In this document: one piece after another, positions 60,457 to 64,000 of the stretch
Numbering within the stretch: the first letter of the stretch is position 1
Layout of the letters: every line of letters starts with the position of its first letter
NCBI RefSeq assembly: GCF_051014445.1
Contig: NC_135134.1
Location: 30,693,672 to 30,757,671, forward strand
Reading direction: 5' to 3'
DNA length: 64,000 nt
Source of the DNA: Colletes latitarsis
Taxonomy: Eukaryota > Arthropoda > Insecta > Hymenoptera > Colletidae
Notes under the pieces: model-generated
Told to the model about the DNA's origin: nothing
The model's input: only the letters and a program-made list of their open reading frames with translations
Database searches by the model: none
Translations under genes and position numbers: made by a program

Positions 60457-63400
60457 TCATCCGCCACGCCGAGGCGGCCGCCCGCGACGCCTCGCGACCG
60501 GGCGACGACCTCGGGCCACCGCACGAGCGCGAGCTTCAGCGCGCCGCTGAAGCTCGCGCTCCCTCCCCGCGGCCTCCTTCTGCAACATTACGTTCTCGCA
60601 GAAGGAGGCCACGGCCCTCCACTTCTCCTCGCTGCCGAGCATGGCGCGCACCAAGCCCGGCAGCGAGACATCCCGCCCGACGACGCCGACCAGGACACGG
60701 CGCTCCCCCTCCCACGCGGGGCATACCTCCAGGGTATGATCCGCCGTGTCCTGCTCAGCGTCGCAGTGGCAGCAACGCGCCGTCGGCTCCTTCCCTATCC
60801 GGCACAGGTATCTTCCGAAGCTGCCATGCCCGGAAAATACCTGTGCCATCCGGTAGGTGAGGCTGCCATGGCCTCTGTCCAGCCACTCCTTCAGGAGTGG
60901 CCGAACAGCCCCGACAGTCCGGTGCCCCGCGGTTGGCAGAGCCAGCCGCTCCTGCCACGCGAGCAACACGGACTGCCGGGCCTGGCGCTTCAAATCGCCC
61001 CAAGCAGGTTCCTGCCCGCCCGGGACCGCCCCCACCCCCGCGCGACGGTCGACGCGGTGCCGGTACATCACCGCGTGCGACCGCGCGAGCAGGTCCATGG
61101 GCGGCATCCCCGCTAGAACCGTCGCCGCCTCATGTGACACGGTCCGATACCCGCGGACGACCCTGAGCGCCATGCGCCTCTGCACCCGACGCAGCATAGT
61201 CATGCTGCGCCGGGAGGCAGCCAGGTCGTCCGCCCAGACGGGGGCCCCGTATAGGGCCACCGACTGGACCATTGCCACATAGAGGCGACGAACTCGGCCC
61301 GCCGGGCCCCCCAGGTTGGGCAGGATCCGGCCCAGAGCCGCAACCATCCTTTCCAACCGGGGGACCAGGCAGCGGAAATGCTCCACGAAACGCCAGTGGC
61401 TATCGAGGATCAGCCCCAGATACCTGATCTGGGGCTTCACCTCGATGTCAGCCCCACCCACCCGGATCAGAGGGGGTGGCGGATCCTGCCGAGGTGAATG
61501 AAACGCAATCACCTCGGTCTTATGGACCGCCACCGTCATCCCCATCCCCCTGATCCGGTCGACGACGCGTTGCGACCCCTCCTCCGCGCGACGCATGGCC
61601 CTCGCCCAGTGCGCCCCGACGGCCAGCACTAGTGTGTCATCCGCATAACACACCGTGCTGACGCCGTCGGGGAGGCCGGCCCGCAACACCGAGTCGTACG
61701 CGATGTTCCACAGGAGTGGCCCGAGGACCGACCCCTGCGGAACACCGCAGTACACCTCCCTCCGCATATCACCATCCCGGCCCGGATACTCGATCCACCT
61801 GCCGCGGAGATAATCCCCGACGACCGCCCTGAGACAAGGGGGGACTCGATGATATTCGAGTCCCCTCCTTATCTCTTCCCAGGGGAGGGTGTTAAAGGCA
61901 TTGGCAATATCCAAGGATATTGCCAATGCCACCCCTCCCCGGGAGACGGCCGCCTCCGAGAGGGCCCTCACACGACCTATCGCGTCGATAGTCGATCGGC
62001 CCCCCCGGAAACCGAACTGGCAGTCGGCCAGACCGGGATCACCCCGCGACAGGTGCTCGACGAGGCGGGCAGCAATCACACGCTCGAAGAGCTTGCCCAC
62101 CTCGTCGAGGAGACAAATGGGCCGGTATGCGGAGGGAGACTCCGCGGGCCGACCCTCCTTCCGGAGGAGGACCATCCTCGCCACCTTCCAACTGGGGGGG
62201 AATCGCCCGTCCCTCAGGCAGCGGTCGAACAACCGCCTGAGGTCGGCCCCAAGGACGCCCTGGGTCAAGACCCAAACCCGGCCGGGCACACCATCCGGAC
62301 CCGGGGCCGTGTTACGAACCCCGAGCCGTCTGATGGCCGCTGCTAGCTCCTCCTGCGTGACCCCCAGCTCGGCCGTCCACTCCACTGGGACAGCCGCCGC
62401 CGCCGGAGGACGCGGCCCCCCCTCCCCAATTGGGAAGAGTGTATTGACCACGTCCTCCAGCAGCCGGGGGTCAAGACGCTCGGTGACGGGGGGCGCCCAC
62501 GGGCGGAGCTTATTCAGCACCACCTTATATGGGCGCCCCCATGGATCGTCATCAAGGGTCTGGAGGAGCTCCTTCCATGCCTGGGTCTTGGCCCGTTTGA
62601 TGGCGACCTGCAGAGCAACCCGCGCCACGCGGTATGCTCCATACAGGTCATCAGCTGCCCTCGCACGCGCCACGCCGTCGCCTGTACGTTGACGACGGCG
62701 CGCGCGGGTGTACTGGCGTCGGGCGCGGACAGTCGCGACTCGCAACTCCGCGATCGCGTCCGACCACCAGTACACCGCCCGGCGAGGAGAAGCCCGCCCG
62801 ACCCGAGGCATCGCCGCGTCGCAAATACCCGCGACCAATGCTCCGAGCCGGGCGACCTCCTCCTGTATGCTCGGCAACTCGGCCGCTCCCTGCGGCCAAG
62901 TTGCAGCGAGGGCAGCTGCCATCAGGGCGTCCTTGTCCAGGCGCCGAAGCGACCAGCGGCGTGGTGGGGTGCCACGCAGGCGGCCGTGTCGGGATGCACT
63001 CGCGGCGGCAGAGACCTCCATCCGGATGTACCGGTGATCGGAGAGTGTCTCTGCCCCCGCGACCACGTGCCAACCCGACACCATGCGCACGGCGTTGGGG
63101 GTCGCGAATCCAACATCCACGATGGACCCCCCATATCGCCGCACGCATGTGTGCTCCGACCCCCGGTTCAATACCCGGAGGTCGAGCCCCGCCGCCCAAT
63201 CGCCCAGGATCCCGCCGCGAACGGAGGTCCTGGGGGATCCCCAAGCCACCGACTTGGCATTAAAATCCCCCAGGACCAGCACCGGCCGGGCCGCGTAGCG
63301 CTGCACGCATGCCGCGACCTCGGCCAAGTACAGCTCGAACGCAGCGTGACCGCTACGGGGCGAAATGTAGCACCCCACCACAGCGACTCCCCCCCAGTCC

Positions 63401-63606
63401 ACGGCGACGAATCCCCGACCGCGCTCCAACAAGGAGAACGGTGGGGACCCGTCGCCCCCTCCCCATACCGTCGCCACCAAGCCGTCCGCGTCGCCCACCC
63501 AATGAGGGTGATCAGGGACGCGGTACGGCTCGGCGGCGACCGCCAGGCCAACCCCCCACTCCGCGAGGACTTGGGACATCAAGTCCTGTGCCGCGCGGCA
63601 GTGGTT
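60457..63606 (-). CDS. R1-type ORF2: endonuclease/reverse transcriptase (N-terminally truncated)
   Basis: An open frame of 1049 codons to the truncation point; the first ATG is at 63579. The order is endonuclease, RT, C-terminal zinc knuckle. The N-terminus begins NHCRAAQDLMSQ, inside the first endonuclease motif, so the preceding active-site asparagine region is lost. Remaining APE-type signatures (numbered from Leu at 63582): AEPY (17-20), GDFNAK (105-110), SDH (181-183). RT: APGPDG (427-431), FGFRGGRST (523-531), GVPQGSVLGP (613-622) and catalytic YADD (646-649). A C-x2-C-x8-H-x4-C knuckle lies at 937-954, followed by the clade's HTLEVCPAW and an Arg-rich tail. No internal stop or shift. 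The protein would nick the target and reverse transcribe element RNA; this copy lacks a promoter and part of the nuclease, so it is probably inert. TRAS/SART elements are close alternatives within the clade. Confidence 0.95.
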   Translation of the reverse strand, partial: NHCRAAQDLMSQVLAEWGVGLAVAAEPYRVPDHPHWVGDADGLVATVWGGGDGSPPFSLLERGRGFVAVDWGGVAVVGCYISPRSGHAAFELYLAEVAACVQRYAARPVLVLGDFNAKSVAWGSPRTSVRGGILGDWAAGLDLRVLNRGSEHTCVRRYGGSIVDVGFATPNAVRMVSGWHVVAGAETLSDHRYIRMEVSAAASASRHGRLRGTPPRRWSLRRLDKDALMAAALAATWPQGAAELPSIQEEVARLGALVAGICDAAMPRVGRASPRRAVYWWSDAIAELRVATVRARRQYTRARRRQRTGDGVARARAADDLYGAYRVARVALQVAIKRAKTQAWKELLQTLDDDPWGRPYKVVLNKLRPWAPPVTERLDPRLLEDVVNTLFPIGEGGPRPPAAAAVPVEWTAELGVTQEELAAAIRRLGVRNTAPGPDGVPGRVWVLTQGVLGADLRRLFDRCLRDGRFPPSWKVARMVLLRKEGRPAESPSAYRPICLLDEVGKLFERVIAARLVEHLSRGDPGLADCQFGFRGGRSTIDAIGRVRALSEAAVSRGGVALAISLDIANAFNTLPWEEIRRGLEYHRVPPCLRAVVGDYLRGRWIEYPGRDGDMRREVYCGVPQGSVLGPLLWNIAYDSVLRAGLPDGVSTVCYADDTLVLAVGAHWARAMRRAEEGSQRVVDRIRGMGMTVAVHKTEVIAFHSPRQDPPPPLIRVGGADIEVKPQIRYLGLILDSHWRFVEHFRCLVPRLERMVAALGRILPNLGGPAGRVRRLYVAMVQSVALYGAPVWADDLAASRRSMTMLRRVQRRMALRVVRGYRTVSHEAATVLAGMPPMDLLARSHAVMYRHRVDRRAGVGAVPGGQEPAWGDLKRQARQSVLLAWQERLALPTAGHRTVGAVRPLLKEWLDRGHGSLTYRMAQVFSGHGSFGRYLCRIGKEPTARCCHCDAEQDTADHTLEVCPAWEGERRVLVGVVGRDVSLPGLVRAMLGSEEKWRAVASFCENVMLQKEAAGRERELQRRAEARARAVARGRRPVARRRGRPPRRGG

Positions 63607-63607
63607 G

Positions 63608-63622
63608 AATGTGGTAACTCAC
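63608..63622. repeat. R1-clade element target duplication, right copy
   Basis: AATGTGGTAACTCAC, identical to 59901-59915. The satellite continues directly with TGACGCAG. Confidence 0.93.
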
Positions 63623-64000
63623 TGACGCAGTCAATTAAACCTGGTTTCGATCAATATTTCAGAGGATAACACCGGTTAGGTCTGGGTTAGGTCTGGGTTA
63701 TGCCCGCATCTGGCTCATGATTTTGCCTTCTTCGCATACTTGTTGGCCAGATCCTGGGTTTTTTTCGTGTTTGAATCACGTAGTAATGTGGTAACTCACT
63801 GAAGCAGTCAATTAAACCTGGTTTCGATCAATACTTCAGAGGATAACACCGGTTAGGTCTGGGTTAGGTCTGGGTTATGCCCGCATCTGGCTCATGATTT
63901 TGCCTTCTTCGCATACTTGTTGGCCAGATCCTGGGTTTTTTTCGTGTTTGAATCACGTAGGAATGTGGTAACACACTGAAGCAGTCAATTAAACCTGGTT
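63608..64000 (+). repeat. 177-bp satellite, array II continued
   Basis: The satellite continues in register after the retrotransposon (two full monomers and a part) and runs off the window end, so the array extends further right. Confidence 0.97.

Larger units (their letters stand above)
59916..63607 (-). mobile_element. R1-clade non-LTR retrotransposon, 5'-truncated, recent
   Basis: A 3692-bp GC-rich element, in sharp contrast to the AT-rich satellite. Orientation is minus: poly(A) tail at 59916-59940, 3' untranslated region, then one long frame reaching the truncated 5' end. An exact 15-bp target duplication and a 25-nt homogeneous tail show target-primed insertion and recency. ORF1 (Gag-like) and the first residues of the endonuclease are missing, the usual outcome of incomplete reverse transcription. 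Insertion is after base 31 of the monomer, about 54 bp from the telomere-like boxes. Confidence 0.96.

Noticed and set aside
59901..63622. R1-clade element as a telomere-repeat-specific (TRAS/SART) insertion
   Set aside because: The insertion point is about 54 bp from the TTAGGTCTGGG boxes, and one insertion cannot show site preference.
59856..63669. Many long overlapping open frames on both strands in the GC-rich element
   Set aside because: High GC makes stops rare. Only the 60457-63606 minus frame has conserved motifs; the others are Arg/Pro-rich shadows.

Overview
This is eukaryotic, almost certainly insect, heterochromatin. There are no host genes, no rRNA or tRNA genes, and no bacterial or viral genome organisation. 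About 49 kb of the 64 kb is one tandem satellite with a 177-bp monomer, all copies in one orientation. The monomer carries two back-to-back copies of the 11-mer TTAGGTCTGGG (the insect telomere core TTAGG plus TCTGGG). From memory, 11-bp telomere repeats of this form have been reported in Hymenoptera. Together with an R1-clade retrotransposon and TA-flanked elements of a kind I associate with bee and ant genomes, a hymenopteran is the best guess, but it is not proven.

Layout. (1) 1-39640: satellite array I, 223 full monomers plus 157 bases, with only two net length changes (+11 at 5041-5073 and +1 near 35588). It is built from large higher-order blocks (31 and 42 monomers) and more local duplications. 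(2) 39641-51014: an 11.4-kb AT-rich insertion between monomer bases 157 and 158. It holds a decayed Ty1/copia element (41977-46408) with LTRs, a 5-bp target duplication and an initiator-Met-type primer site; long inverted and direct repeats around it; two TA-flanked inverted-repeat elements; a relic of a pogo/jerky-like DDE transposase; and two exon-like fragments of unknown origin. (3) 51015-59915: array II, resuming in exact phase, with its own 3-, 5- and 15-monomer duplications. (4) 59916-63607: a young, 5'-truncated R1-clade non-LTR retrotransposon on the minus strand, with a 25-nt poly(A) and a 15-bp target duplication, encoding an open endonuclease/reverse transcriptase frame. (5) 63608-64000: the satellite continues in phase.

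How it fits together. The satellite is the host landscape: it is length-locked at 177 bp, homogenised by unequal exchange of whole blocks, and carries embedded telomere-type repeats. Retroelements land in it and split it. The most interesting question is whether this is a subtelomeric satellite seeded from, or interacting with, the telomere repeat, or a centromeric satellite of nucleosomal length that happens to contain telomere-like motifs. The sequence alone cannot decide.
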